Positions 37,020 to 45,362 of a stretch of 58,076 bases of DNA are shown one piece after another (the stretch's first letter is position 1; each line of letters starts with the position of its first letter). Both the position numbers and the translations under genes were made by a program. Source of the DNA: Armatimonadota bacterium (GTDB lineage: Bacteria > Armatimonadota > Fervidibacteria > Fervidibacterales > Thermosaccharophagaceae). The notes below the pieces were generated by a model. That model searched no databases. It was not told the origin of the DNA and worked only from the letters and a program-made list of their open reading frames with translations. Location of the stretch: contig JANXAS010000021.1 of the NCBI GenBank assembly GCA_025062195.1, positions 1 through 58,076 of the forward strand, written 5' to 3'.

Positions 37020-37141
37020 TGTCGCAGTTAACAGATTGGGCGTTAAGTGAGCCGGAAATTTTGCGGGCAAACTGTTGTCAACACATGCTGCTTTTAGCAT
37101 CGTTTAAAATGTCCGCGCTGCAGTTTGCATGCCCTTTCGTT

Positions 37142-39184
37142 TCATCGGCGCGCTGTGAGTGCAACGATTGACCTTCCGACAGTGCTTCCAAGTATCATGC
37201 CCCAAAAGAACGGCAGTGAAGTTGTGTATGCGCTCAACCCGCCGTAGCGCAATATGAAGAGTTTTGCAGCCCACGCAACAGCCATGCTGAACCAGTCCCA
37301 GAAGACTGTGTTAATTTGCGATATGCACAACCCAATCGGATGGAACGGGAAATTGGCAACCCTTGAGTGCAACGCTATCAGTGCACTCCCGCAAGCCATC
37401 CCTCCAACCATAAAGCTAACTCTGCGCCATTGTGGCGGGCGTGGATTTTGTATGCAGTCGGCAATCCAACCCCAATGATAATTTGGCGAGCTGACAAAAT
37501 ACCACACATAGCCGTTGATGAGACCGTGCCTATAGCCAAGCGAAAGGTATGACCAAAGTGTCGTGAGGATGCTCAGGATGCACGCCGATAGCATGACGGC
37601 AAAATTTATGCCGAAGCTTATCCCGGCATCGCCGGCAAGCTTAAATGCGTGTGCAGCAGTCCCCATGACAAACAGTTGTATGTCACCAGCCCAAACGAAT
37701 GTTAACCCGAGAGCTGCCAAACCCACAGGACCAAATGGCGATGTGCCAAATAAGTCAATTAGCAGCGGTGCTGCAGCGCAAGGCGCTCTTAACCTACCGA
37801 TGCCAGTCTGCACAAGGAGCCTTGTTGTGCCATAAAACAAGGTCATTGCGATAGCGACAAATGGAAGAATAGCCCACATTGGAATGCCACTGAGCGCCAA
37901 AAAGAAGAGGATGAAAAGGAAGGAGAAAAGCATTAACACATTGACTGCGAGGTTGCTCGTTTGCTTAAGTGAAACAAGCTTAGAAGCCCACTCTAATGTC
38001 GTTTGGGTTGTGCTCTTGTTCAGAGACGGCATTTCAATGTGAGTTGCATTGTGCAACACAACTTTGGCTTCCCTTAAGGCAACCTTTAGCGACCAAATTA
38101 TCAGCGCAAGCATTGCTCCAAACTGCTGTGCCGAAAGCAGAGGACCACCGGCTGCATGCGGCTGTGGCGGACCTATGACGCTCCACCCGATGAAATTGAG
38201 CAGACCAAGTTCAAAGCTCGTGAGCAAATGGAACAACCACACGCTGAATGCCACATCAAGGTTGATTAGGTATGTCAGACCAATGACGAGAGTATCTATG
38301 CCGAAGTTAAAGCTGATGCCAAGCCGTTGCAATTGCACAATATTAGTCAGCTTCAATGGTGGCAGTGTCGGGATGCGTTGAGCCAAATAGTTATGCGTGC
38401 TCAACCAAAACGAGATGGCAAATCCAAGCCACATTAACCCGCTACGATAAAATGAGCCGCTGTGTCCCTCCTTGGTAAGCAGTGCTAAGTGAGCTGGCAC
38501 CTGCGCGAGCGGATAGACAAGCTTTTCCCTCTCAACCCACTGCTTGCGGAACACGGCGACAATGCATACGCTTAAAATGAACCACGCAACGGCAAACGCT
38601 GTCCACCACACGAGCGGTGCAATCCAAACCGAGATTGGCGGAGATGAAACGCCACCTTCAAATAGCCACCTCACGGCGAACTTATCCTGTGGGATGAGAT
38701 GCTTCGGCAAGTTCGGCAACAATAACTCATCCCAACGGTTCTCCGGCTTCGCATAATAAAGCACGCCACCAATTAGCGGTATTAGGTAACCTCCAAAGCC
38801 CATGGTCGGATATGCAGTGGCGACCATGAGCATCGCATATACTACGACAAGCTCTACAGGTGACATGCAAAACTTCGGCATGGATGAGCGCAGCAGGAAG
38901 TTGAGCAGTGACAAAATGAAAAGCAACCACACAACACCAACGGTGTTGAAATGATCGGCAAAGCCTGAGTAGGCATTATAAACGATGTAGTTTCGGACGG
39001 CGACGAAATTCAGAATAACGGACAACACAATCCCAATCAGGATTGATCTTAGGGTGATGCGCACTCTAACTGTGCCACATCTATCCCTCACATTTGAGCG
39101 GTGTGTCTTATCCACACTTATCACCACACTGCATAGTAGCGCACCACACAATTGAATCCAATTGCGAGTCACTCGTTGGCTCAC
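37142..39184 (-). CDS. DUF6785-type polytopic membrane protein
   Basis: A 680-residue integral membrane protein with roughly 14 hydrophobic segments, preceded by a short hydrophilic leader of about 45 residues. It resembles the DUF6784/DUF6785 proteins common in Armatimonadota and Planctomycetes and distantly like oligopeptide (OPT) transporters: ITLRSILIGIVLSVILNFVAV, PVELVVVYAMLMVATAYPTMGFGGYLIP, and late GINFAVMLSACILSILTTLWSYLSLGYRHGL. The substrate is unknown; a neighbouring DUF4838 enzyme suggests uptake of carbohydrate or peptide breakdown products. GTG 39184 is uncertain: internal GTGs near residues 30-40 just before the first membrane helix could be the real start. Confidence 0.82.
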   Translation of the reverse strand: MSQRVTRNWIQLCGALLCSVVISVDKTHRSNVRDRCGTVRVRITLRSILIGIVLSVILNFVAVRNYIVYNAYSGFADHFNTVGVVWLLFILSLLNFLLRSSMPKFCMSPVELVVVYAMLMVATAYPTMGFGGYLIPLIGGVLYYAKPENRWDELLLPNLPKHLIPQDKFAVRWLFEGGVSSPPISVWIAPLVWWTAFAVAWFILSVCIVAVFRKQWVEREKLVYPLAQVPAHLALLTKEGHSGSFYRSGLMWLGFAISFWLSTHNYLAQRIPTLPPLKLTNIVQLQRLGISFNFGIDTLVIGLTYLINLDVAFSVWLFHLLTSFELGLLNFIGWSVIGPPQPHAAGGPLLSAQQFGAMLALIIWSLKVALREAKVVLHNATHIEMPSLNKSTTQTTLEWASKLVSLKQTSNLAVNVLMLFSFLFILFFLALSGIPMWAILPFVAIAMTLFYGTTRLLVQTGIGRLRAPCAAAPLLIDLFGTSPFGPVGLAALGLTFVWAGDIQLFVMGTAAHAFKLAGDAGISFGINFAVMLSACILSILTTLWSYLSLGYRHGLINGYVWYFVSSPNYHWGWIADCIQNPRPPQWRRVSFMVGGMACGSALIALHSRVANFPFHPIGLCISQINTVFWDWFSMAVAWAAKLFILRYGGLSAYTTSLPFFWGMILGSTVGRSIVALTARR

Positions 39185-39278
39185 TAAGTGGGCTTGCTAA
39201 ACGCAAATCCGCATCGGAATGGATGGGGCTTCCTCCAGATTGTTTTGCGAATCCATAAAAGGGCGGGTGCTCTTACTC

Positions 39279-39470
39279 AAAAGTTTGCTGGTGCTAAGTT
39301 GTCCATGCCGCCAAATTAAGCCAATGCTGATGACGAATTTTTGGGCGCCGAATTTATTCGGCGATTAATTTTTTTCGCCATCCAAAAACGGCGCTAAAAA
39401 TCTCGCCAGCAACTGCGGGCTAAAGAACACAGCACGATTGGGGAAGATGGCTACCAACAAAATATGCGGT
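39279..39470. repeat. Dispersed degenerate intergenic repeat, copy A
   Basis: About 190 bases similar in order to 55486-55678: AAGTTTGCTGGTGCT, a CATGCC-x-CCA phrase, GATGACGAA, the strong palindrome GCGCCGAATTTATTCGGCG, a CGCC-TC-AAA run, GGGCTAAAG and CCAACAA-ATATG. It occupies the middle of the 486-base non-coding gap before the metalloprotease-like gene. It carries no open frame of interest and no terminal inverted repeats I can define. Confidence 0.65.
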
Positions 39471-39665
39471 AAAGAGCAAAAGACGAGCACAGTGTGCTGT
39501 TGACTTTAGACGACGGTAGTTCACTGTGACATGAAACTGTGGCATGAATTAGTAGCATCAGTTTTAACAGGCTTTCGCTCCAGACTTCACAAACGATTCT
39601 CCATCTTTACACGGAAGCCGAATGCCGCTATTATAGCAATTGAACCAAATAACAAGGGGGGAGCA

Positions 39666-39671
39666 ATGATG
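39666..39671 (+). promoter_or_regulatory. Strong start signal out of frame with the gene body
   Basis: AAGGGGGGAGCA directly precedes two tandem ATG codons (39666 and 39669). This is by far the best translation start near the metalloprotease-like gene, but its frame ends at a TAG about 55 bases on. The body is in another frame and would join only if two bases were lost from (or one gained in) the dinucleotide tract at 39681-39701. Confidence 0.6.
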
Positions 39672-41782
39672 TGGCGAATGACACACACACTCTCTCTCTC
39701 TGCGGTAGTCTGGTTGTGTTGTTAGGAATGTCTATAAAAGGTGATGCACAAGTCTATGACCCACCTATCGGTGGAAGTTGCTATGTCTACCATCCACCCA
39801 CCCATACTTACCTTGAATACTCCCGTCGTGCTCAACTGATTTATGAACTCCAACCAACATCCGCTATTGATTACGACATTACGCCCTGGGGAATTGAAGA
39901 GAACACTGTAGTCATTGTTGGGTGGGTGGCAATTGATGGGAATGGAAATGATGCGGGTGGGGAATTCGGTTATACGCCTGATGGTTATTCTTTTCACCCT
40001 GTCAACGACCCGGGACAGGTGAACTGCTACCGACCAAGACCGGATTTTGTAGGGATTTTGAAGATAGCACCAATTTTGGATGACATTCCGATAGGCATGT
40101 ATTCAGGTATGCCTACTTATGACGATGATGAAACAGTTGGTGACCCATGGAAGATGACTGTTTGGGAGTTTTGGATTACTAACCACTGTCCTGAAGGTTG
40201 GCGCCCAAAAATTTGGGACACACTCTATTTCACTGCTCAAATTCGTCCAACCGTTGACCACCGTTGCAACTCTTTGGCAGGGATTATTATGTTTCACCTT
40301 TATGCGTCTAAAGAGCCAAGCTTTTGCTTAAACGCTTGTTGTGGAGGCTACGGTGAAGTATGCAACATTCAGGTTATGTGCCCGCTATTTCCTTACTGTG
40401 CCTACGATGAAGGACTGCTTTGGGGAACCCCTGAATGCCCATGGCATCAACAGCTGCTTCTAAATGGTAACCTATGGAAGGCAATGACCATCTGGGACAG
40501 CGATTTGAAGTTTGTGCCCTCACAAGAAGGGTTTGATGTTAATGCCCCAGAATGCACAATGGCTGCAACAGAAGTTGCAGTTACCGATGCAACAGTGCAA
40601 GTTGTTTGTTTGGACTATGGTGCTTTTGGGTTTCTGACGGCAACATGTATACATCCAATTTTAGGTGGGATTGAAGCAAGGTTGCCATCTGGAGTTTATG
40701 ATGATGTTTTTTCAGAACTGTTCCTACTGGCAGACTATGATGTCGGAATCCCTTATGATTATAACCTTGATGGCATTGCTGATTGCTGGCAAGATAAACA
40801 TGGATGGCAATATACAAGCAATCCTCTATGCGATGCCGATGATACACCTCAAAGTAACGGAACTAATGGAGATGGCTTATCTGCCTATGAAGAGTATCGG
40901 GGCTTAGTAGCGCGAAGGAATTGGAAAGACTTTGACCCTAAAGTCAAAGACATGTTCGTGATGAAATTTGGAGCAGTCTCAAGAGACCCAGAAAATGGCG
41001 ATTGGAATTTCGTCATTCCAAACGAAGCCATAACTTCAAACGATGGCTTCCCTGGACAAGGTGTTCCCGGAGAAAACAATAAAGGCTTTTGGCTTTTGAA
41101 TGCAAATGAAGGCTTGCTTCGTTGGGTGCGACACCCTGAAAAGGGTCATATACCAGGCAAAATCGTCAACTTCCTTCATGGCTATGCCCATTTAAGAAGT
41201 GTCTATGCTGCAGTCGTTGTCCCAAGCAGAGATGACGAACCAAAACTTGGTTGGGCACTTGGTCCCATTTGGAATGGCTACAGATGGGTGCGATGGAATA
41301 ACAACGATTGGGAATTAGTTTGTGACATTCCTCTTGCACCTGTTATTGAAGTTGATGTGGATGAGGCAGAAAGATGGGGACAAATTTGGGGATTTGATAA
41401 ATTGGCTTCTTTGGCGATGGTTATAGGTCATGAGTTGGGGCACACTGTCCTTTGGGATGTTGACCATGACGAAAATGTCAACAATGACCAATCCTTTGGT
41501 GGTGACAGGGGGCATCACATTATCGGGAGGGATGGAAGAGTTGGTCAGCACACAATAGATTGTCTTATGTGGCCATATTTCCCTCCAAGGATTTGCCCAA
41601 GTGGCTATGCACTTTGTCTGATATTTTGTCCTCAAAGAGAGGAGCATTGGATTTGGCAAAATGGAGAACCTATTGCCCCAAGAAATGCGGATGATTGGAT
41701 TGTGTTCGCACCCAATGAATTTTGTGACTCAAATCCAGATTGCCGAAAGTTATGGCATTTAAATCCCCAAAAGAGGTGGTGA
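39671..41782 (+). CDS. Secreted HELGH zinc-metalloprotease-like protein, out of frame at its start
   Basis: The body encodes a cysteine-rich protein (about 700 residues) with IGHELGHTVLWDVDHD near residue 590: HExxH plus a downstream Asp/His-rich loop, as in metzincin-like proteases (HExxHxxxxxD/H). Earlier it has a calcium-type loop DYNLDGIADCWQDKHG and GTNGDGLSAYEEY (about residues 360-400). Family is not recognised beyond that. The only start in this frame is GTG 39671, giving an N-terminus without positive charge and no ribosome site. The good start two codons before is in another frame. The AC/TC tract in between explains this (see finding). Base use is A/T-richer than neighbours. It is followed after 3 bases by a companion gene. 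Confidence 0.8.
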   Translation: MANDTHTLSLCGSLVVLLGMSIKGDAQVYDPPIGGSCYVYHPPTHTYLEYSRRAQLIYELQPTSAIDYDITPWGIEENTVVIVGWVAIDGNGNDAGGEFGYTPDGYSFHPVNDPGQVNCYRPRPDFVGILKIAPILDDIPIGMYSGMPTYDDDETVGDPWKMTVWEFWITNHCPEGWRPKIWDTLYFTAQIRPTVDHRCNSLAGIIMFHLYASKEPSFCLNACCGGYGEVCNIQVMCPLFPYCAYDEGLLWGTPECPWHQQLLLNGNLWKAMTIWDSDLKFVPSQEGFDVNAPECTMAATEVAVTDATVQVVCLDYGAFGFLTATCIHPILGGIEARLPSGVYDDVFSELFLLADYDVGIPYDYNLDGIADCWQDKHGWQYTSNPLCDADDTPQSNGTNGDGLSAYEEYRGLVARRNWKDFDPKVKDMFVMKFGAVSRDPENGDWNFVIPNEAITSNDGFPGQGVPGENNKGFWLLNANEGLLRWVRHPEKGHIPGKIVNFLHGYAHLRSVYAAVVVPSRDDEPKLGWALGPIWNGYRWVRWNNNDWELVCDIPLAPVIEVDVDEAERWGQIWGFDKLASLAMVIGHELGHTVLWDVDHDENVNNDQSFGGDRGHHIIGRDGRVGQHTIDCLMWPYFPPRICPSGYALCLIFCPQREEHWIWQNGEPIAPRNADDWIVFAPNEFCDSNPDCRKLWHLNPQKRW
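39681..39701 (+). repeat. Dinucleotide tract (AC)5 (TC)5 inside the signal-peptide region
   Basis: Ten AC/AC bases at 39681-39690 are followed by TC repeats to 39700 and a T at 39701, i.e. six CT units counted from 39690. Loss of one 2-base unit brings ATG 39666/39669 into frame with the downstream metalloprotease-like body. Confidence 0.9.
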
Positions 41783-41785
41783 GAA

Positions 41786-42646
41786 ATGATCAAGGGCGAA
41801 CAGAAAGGGTTACTTTTAGTCATCTTTGTTGGAGCGATGTTCATAAGCACATCCACTTCATCGCCACCAGGTGGGAGAACATTGAAGTTACCGAAAGCGA
41901 ATGCTGAAGCGGAACGGAAGTTGAAAGAGGCATATGCTTGCTATGTTCAAGGTTGGTATGAAAGGGCAATTGACATTGCTAACGAAGTGTATAGCAAGTA
42001 TGGTGATGTTCAGGCGAAATGGTTTCCAAGTTGGGTGAAGAGAGCAGTGAAAGGGAAAATTCCAAACCCATATGACAAAAGTGAAGTGCTTGGTCGGACT
42101 CTTGAAGGAGGATTTCTCTTTACGATGGCGATTGAAAGTGTTTTCCCATCCTACTTGATTGCTCGCTGTTACGCAGCCATAGGAGACACTGAGGGTTTTG
42201 CACGATGGGCAAAGAACCTTCGTAAATTAGGTTTTGATCAAGATGCTGTTTCAAGAGCCTACCTTCTACCACATCCAAGTGGCTATTTGAGAGAAACAGT
42301 GATAACAAAGAACACATGGCGACCGTTGGCTTTGAGTTTTCGTGAAGAGGACTACTTCATCTTAGTCCCACTTGATGATGCTTGCAAAGTTTTGGGGCTT
42401 CCTTTCCGATACAAAGTCAACCCAAAAACAGGCAAGAGAACAGGGGCGCAAATTGGTGAAAAAGGGCTTATGTCTTTGATGGGTAGACCTTTTGCCAGAA
42501 ACATCAAAGGTGAGGTTGATGACATGGCTTATGCTCCTTTTGAAGAGAATGGAGTTGCTTGGGTTCCATTTTACTGGCTTGCAAAGCAGGCGGGGATAAG
42601 GGGATGGGAAGTAAGGGACGGAAAGATTTATGTTGCTCCAAAGTAG
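41786..42646 (+). CDS. Secreted protein with copper-amine-oxidase-N-like repeats
   Basis: A 286-residue protein with an N-terminal signal segment (LLLVIFVGAMFISTSTSS). A helical first half follows with LKEAYACYVQGWYERAIDIANEVYSKYG (a TPR-like pair) and a second half DYFILVPLDDACKVLGLPFRYKVN and GVAWVPFYWLAKQAGIRGWEVRDGKIYVAPK. That half resembles the copper-amine-oxidase N-terminal 'stalk' domain common in secreted proteins. It probably interacts with the cell wall or partner proteins; function unknown. ATG 41786 has GAGGTGGTGAG upstream, and the gap to the preceding metalloprotease-like gene is 3 bases, so the two are cotranscribed and possibly act together. Confidence 0.78.
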   Translation: MIKGEQKGLLLVIFVGAMFISTSTSSPPGGRTLKLPKANAEAERKLKEAYACYVQGWYERAIDIANEVYSKYGDVQAKWFPSWVKRAVKGKIPNPYDKSEVLGRTLEGGFLFTMAIESVFPSYLIARCYAAIGDTEGFARWAKNLRKLGFDQDAVSRAYLLPHPSGYLRETVITKNTWRPLALSFREEDYFILVPLDDACKVLGLPFRYKVNPKTGKRTGAQIGEKGLMSLMGRPFARNIKGEVDDMAYAPFEENGVAWVPFYWLAKQAGIRGWEVRDGKIYVAPK

Positions 42647-42964
42647 GTGCGAAGTGAACACTGCTTTTCTTGGCGATTAAGCTGAGTCAAAAAGTTTGCA
42701 GGGTTAACCACTTGTGCAAGGCACGCAACGAATACCCGATGGGATTCCATCCCACTGGTAAGTGTTGTAAGTATTCCCCATCTATGACATCCAACAAGGT
42801 AAGCATAAAAGCCAGTTGTGGGACAGCGTTCGTATAATTATACTGGATACTGGCTATGTTTGCGAGGGTTGATTTTGAGGTTGGTGGGTGTGTAAGGTTG
42901 TGTTTAAAATTTTAAGACCCATTGATTTAAGTCCCCAGAAACAGGATTAGGGGGTGCCAGTGAT
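42647..42964. other. Intergenic region with a possible promoter -10 box
   Basis: About 318 bases without a gene. TATAAT at 42833-42838 is an exact -10 consensus, about 127 bases before the next start, but I see no convincing -35 at the right distance. An AAAAAGTTTGCAGGG phrase near 42690 is a loose relative of the dispersed repeat family. No terminator is evident for the secreted-protein pair. Confidence 0.4.
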
Positions 42965-43864
42965 TTGAAGCGGGTTGTAAGCGTGAGCCTTGGGACATCT
43001 TTGCGTAACAAGGCTGTTGAGGTTGAGGTTGGCGGTAAACTGCTGCGTGTTGAGCGCATAGGGACTGATGGCGACATAGCTAAGTTTGTGAGAGTCGTTA
43101 TGGAACTTGATGGCAATGCCGATGTAATTTGCTTTGGTGGAATGAACATTTACCTTTACTGTGGTGTCAGACGATATGCATTCAAGCAAGCGCTCAAGTT
43201 GGCGAGCATACCGAAAGTCACACCCGTCGTTGATGGCAGCGGTTGGAAGAACCATGTTGAGCCGCTTGCGGTTGATTGGCTGCGGCAAAATGGGATAGTC
43301 AGTTTTTGTGGCAAGAGAGTTCTAATAGTGAGCTCTGTTGACAGAGCTGCGCTTTCAAGGGCACTTTATGAAGCTGGATGTGATTTGCGTTTTGGCGATT
43401 TCGCATTTTGCCTTGGCGTGAACTTGTCGGTTCGCTCTTGGTTGCTATACCTCATCTTGAGTAACATCTTTGTGCCATTTGTAACAAAGCTTCCAATAAG
43501 GTTCGTTTACCCGGTTGGGGAGCGTCAGGAGAGGATTGAACCGAAGTTCGCCAACCTTTATTCATGGGCTGAAGTAATTGCCGGAGACTTCCACCTTATT
43601 AGGCGGCACATGCCGAATGACCTTAGCGGCAAAGTCATCCTCACAAATACGACAACAAGTGGTGATATTGAGGAGCTGCGCAAAAGGTGTGTTCGCATGC
43701 TTGTAACCACAACACCTGAGTTTGATGGGCGCACATTCGGTGCAAATGTGATGGAGGGTATCATTGTAGCGTTGATTGAGAAGCATCCAGACCTGATGAG
43801 GCGAGAGGATTACATGCATGCTCTCAAGCTTATGCGCTATCAACCGCATGTGGTTGAGTTTTAA
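42965..43864 (+). CDS. 'Quinate 5-dehydrogenase'-annotated protein family
   Basis: A 299-residue protein that matches a widespread family usually annotated quinate 5-dehydrogenase in Thermus, Firmicutes and relatives: RVVSVSLGTSLRNKAVEVEV, VDGSGWKNHVEPLAVDWLRQNGIVSFCGKRVLIVSSVDR, PVGERQERIEPKFANLYSWAEVIAGDFHLIRRHMPNDLSGKVILTNTTT and VTTTPEFDGRTFGANVMEG. The catalytic role is uncertain; there is no classic GxGxxG fingerprint, so the name may be wrong. TTG 42965 is the start (the family begins MKRVVSVSLG) and GGGGGTG precedes it. It overlaps the upstream frame of the glycosyltransferase but ends 52 bases before its likely start. Confidence 0.82.
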   Translation: MKRVVSVSLGTSLRNKAVEVEVGGKLLRVERIGTDGDIAKFVRVVMELDGNADVICFGGMNIYLYCGVRRYAFKQALKLASIPKVTPVVDGSGWKNHVEPLAVDWLRQNGIVSFCGKRVLIVSSVDRAALSRALYEAGCDLRFGDFAFCLGVNLSVRSWLLYLILSNIFVPFVTKLPIRFVYPVGERQERIEPKFANLYSWAEVIAGDFHLIRRHMPNDLSGKVILTNTTTSGDIEELRKRCVRMLVTTTPEFDGRTFGANVMEGIIVALIEKHPDLMRREDYMHALKLMRYQPHVVEF

Positions 43865-43916
43865 ACGGGCTGGAAATGGAAATTGTGCGTCATATCCACA
43901 TCTTATATTTGAGCCA

Positions 43917-45131
43917 ATGACCAACGCGGCTCTCTCGTCGGGGGGACACTCGTCTAACAAAGCCATGATGCGCGTTTGCATTATTGCTGGCTCTCATCCA
44001 CCATTGATCTGTGGCATTGGCGACTATACTGCGCCACTTGGTCTGGCATTGCACCGTCTCGGCGTGAGGGCGACGCTTCTTGTCTCGTCATCGTGCATTC
44101 CACAAGGGGATGAAGCATTGCCATATAAGCTTGTTGCAGTGCGAGGATGGTCATTAAGGTATCTTGCAGGCATTGCCCGAATTGCGCGTGAGTGCAAACC
44201 CGATGTTATGCATTTCATTTATCCGGCAAGGGCATACGGGTATTCTCTCTCGCCAATCTTGTTGCCATACATTTTGGTTGCGCTCGGTTATCCTATTGTG
44301 CTCACGCTGCACGAGTTTAAGATGGCTCATGTCATAAGGAAGCTTGCCGATATCATTATTATGCTGCCGATGGACGGTGTGCTTGTCCCATCAAGCAGCG
44401 AGCGTGATGCCATTGTGCGCTTCTTTCCACCGCTGGCATCAAAGGTTAAGGTGAGCACAGCCGGTCCAACTATACGCCCAATTTGGCTTTCTGAGAGCGA
44501 TAGGAGAAGGTTGAGGGAAAGGATTGGTATTCAAAGCGGAGAATTTGTCATCGCATACTTTGGTTTCATTCATCCGCACAAGGGCACTTCAGTTGCGCTG
44601 ATGGCATTCGGGCGACTCGTTGAGCTTGTGCCGAATTGCCGCCTTATGGTCATTGGTGAGTTTGAGCCGCACAGAAACCCATATCACAATGTCATCCTTG
44701 AGTTATCGCATAAACTTCGCATTCATGAAAGGGTGCTGTGGATGGGTGCGCAGCCAAATGAGGTGGTCTCCCATCTTTTGCAGATTTGTGATGCAGCTTT
44801 ATTGCCGTTTCCAGATGGGGCATCAACTCGCCGTGGGACGCTCATCGTGTGCATCCAACATGGCTTGCCAGTTGTGACAGTGCGTGGCGAAGCGGAGGTT
44901 GAGAGGCGTTTTGGCAGGGCGCTATTGCTTGTTGATTCACCAAATGACTACGAGGTTATGGCTGAGAAGTTGGCGTCGCTTCGTGGCGATGCGATCAACG
45001 AATTGAAGCAAGCGGCATTATCAGCGATGCCAAGTTGGGAAGATGCTTGGGATGAGATAGCGAGGCACACAATTTCACTTTATAATGAAGCTCTCTCACG
45101 CAAGAGGCGTAATACCGTTTCAAAAAATTGA
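43917..45131 (+). CDS. Glycosyltransferase, GT4 type
   Basis: A GT-B fold glycosyltransferase of about 404 residues. The N-terminal domain begins MRVCIIAGSHPPLICGIGDYTAPLGLALHRLG. The C-terminal GT4 domain has FGFIHPHKGTSVALMAFGRLVELVPNCRLMVIGE, ERVLWMGAQPNEVVSHLLQICDAALLPFPDGASTRRGTL (nucleotide-sugar binding) and GLPVVTV. The substrate is likely a lipid-linked or wall glycan, but the donor is unknown. The start is uncertain: ATG 43917 is the earliest not overlapping the neighbour, and 43965/43968 lies at the conserved beginning. No start has a good ribosome site, so the gene may be read through from the preceding gene. Confidence 0.88.
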   Translation: MTNAALSSGGHSSNKAMMRVCIIAGSHPPLICGIGDYTAPLGLALHRLGVRATLLVSSSCIPQGDEALPYKLVAVRGWSLRYLAGIARIARECKPDVMHFIYPARAYGYSLSPILLPYILVALGYPIVLTLHEFKMAHVIRKLADIIIMLPMDGVLVPSSSERDAIVRFFPPLASKVKVSTAGPTIRPIWLSESDRRRLRERIGIQSGEFVIAYFGFIHPHKGTSVALMAFGRLVELVPNCRLMVIGEFEPHRNPYHNVILELSHKLRIHERVLWMGAQPNEVVSHLLQICDAALLPFPDGASTRRGTLIVCIQHGLPVVTVRGEAEVERRFGRALLLVDSPNDYEVMAEKLASLRGDAINELKQAALSAMPSWEDAWDEIARHTISLYNEALSRKRRNTVSKN

Positions 45132-45142
45132 TGTGACATGGG
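45111..45142. repeat. Copy of the TTTCAAAAA intergenic motif
   Basis: AATACCGTTTCAAAAAATTG followed by ATGTGACATGG, spanning the glycosyltransferase stop, repeats the motif of 11214-11248 (AATACCGTTTTCAAAAAC) and, more loosely, 11147 and 17727. The 231-base gap up to the M20 gene has otherwise no gene and no clear terminator. Confidence 0.4.
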
Positions 45143-45362
45143 CATCCAAGAGATATGCTTGTTAATTAGCCACAGGGCGATAGCGCAATGGCACACTTGC
45201 CTTCCCTGATGGCACTCCGATTTGTTCTGCGCTTTACTACAAGCTCCTTTGAAACTATACCGTTGTGCATGAAAGCTTTGGCATGATTACATTGGCAGCG
45301 CACGCGCAATCGGGGGTAACTTTAGTTGCGCTGGAGCAATGGGTGGGGCCAGCGCGGCTGCA

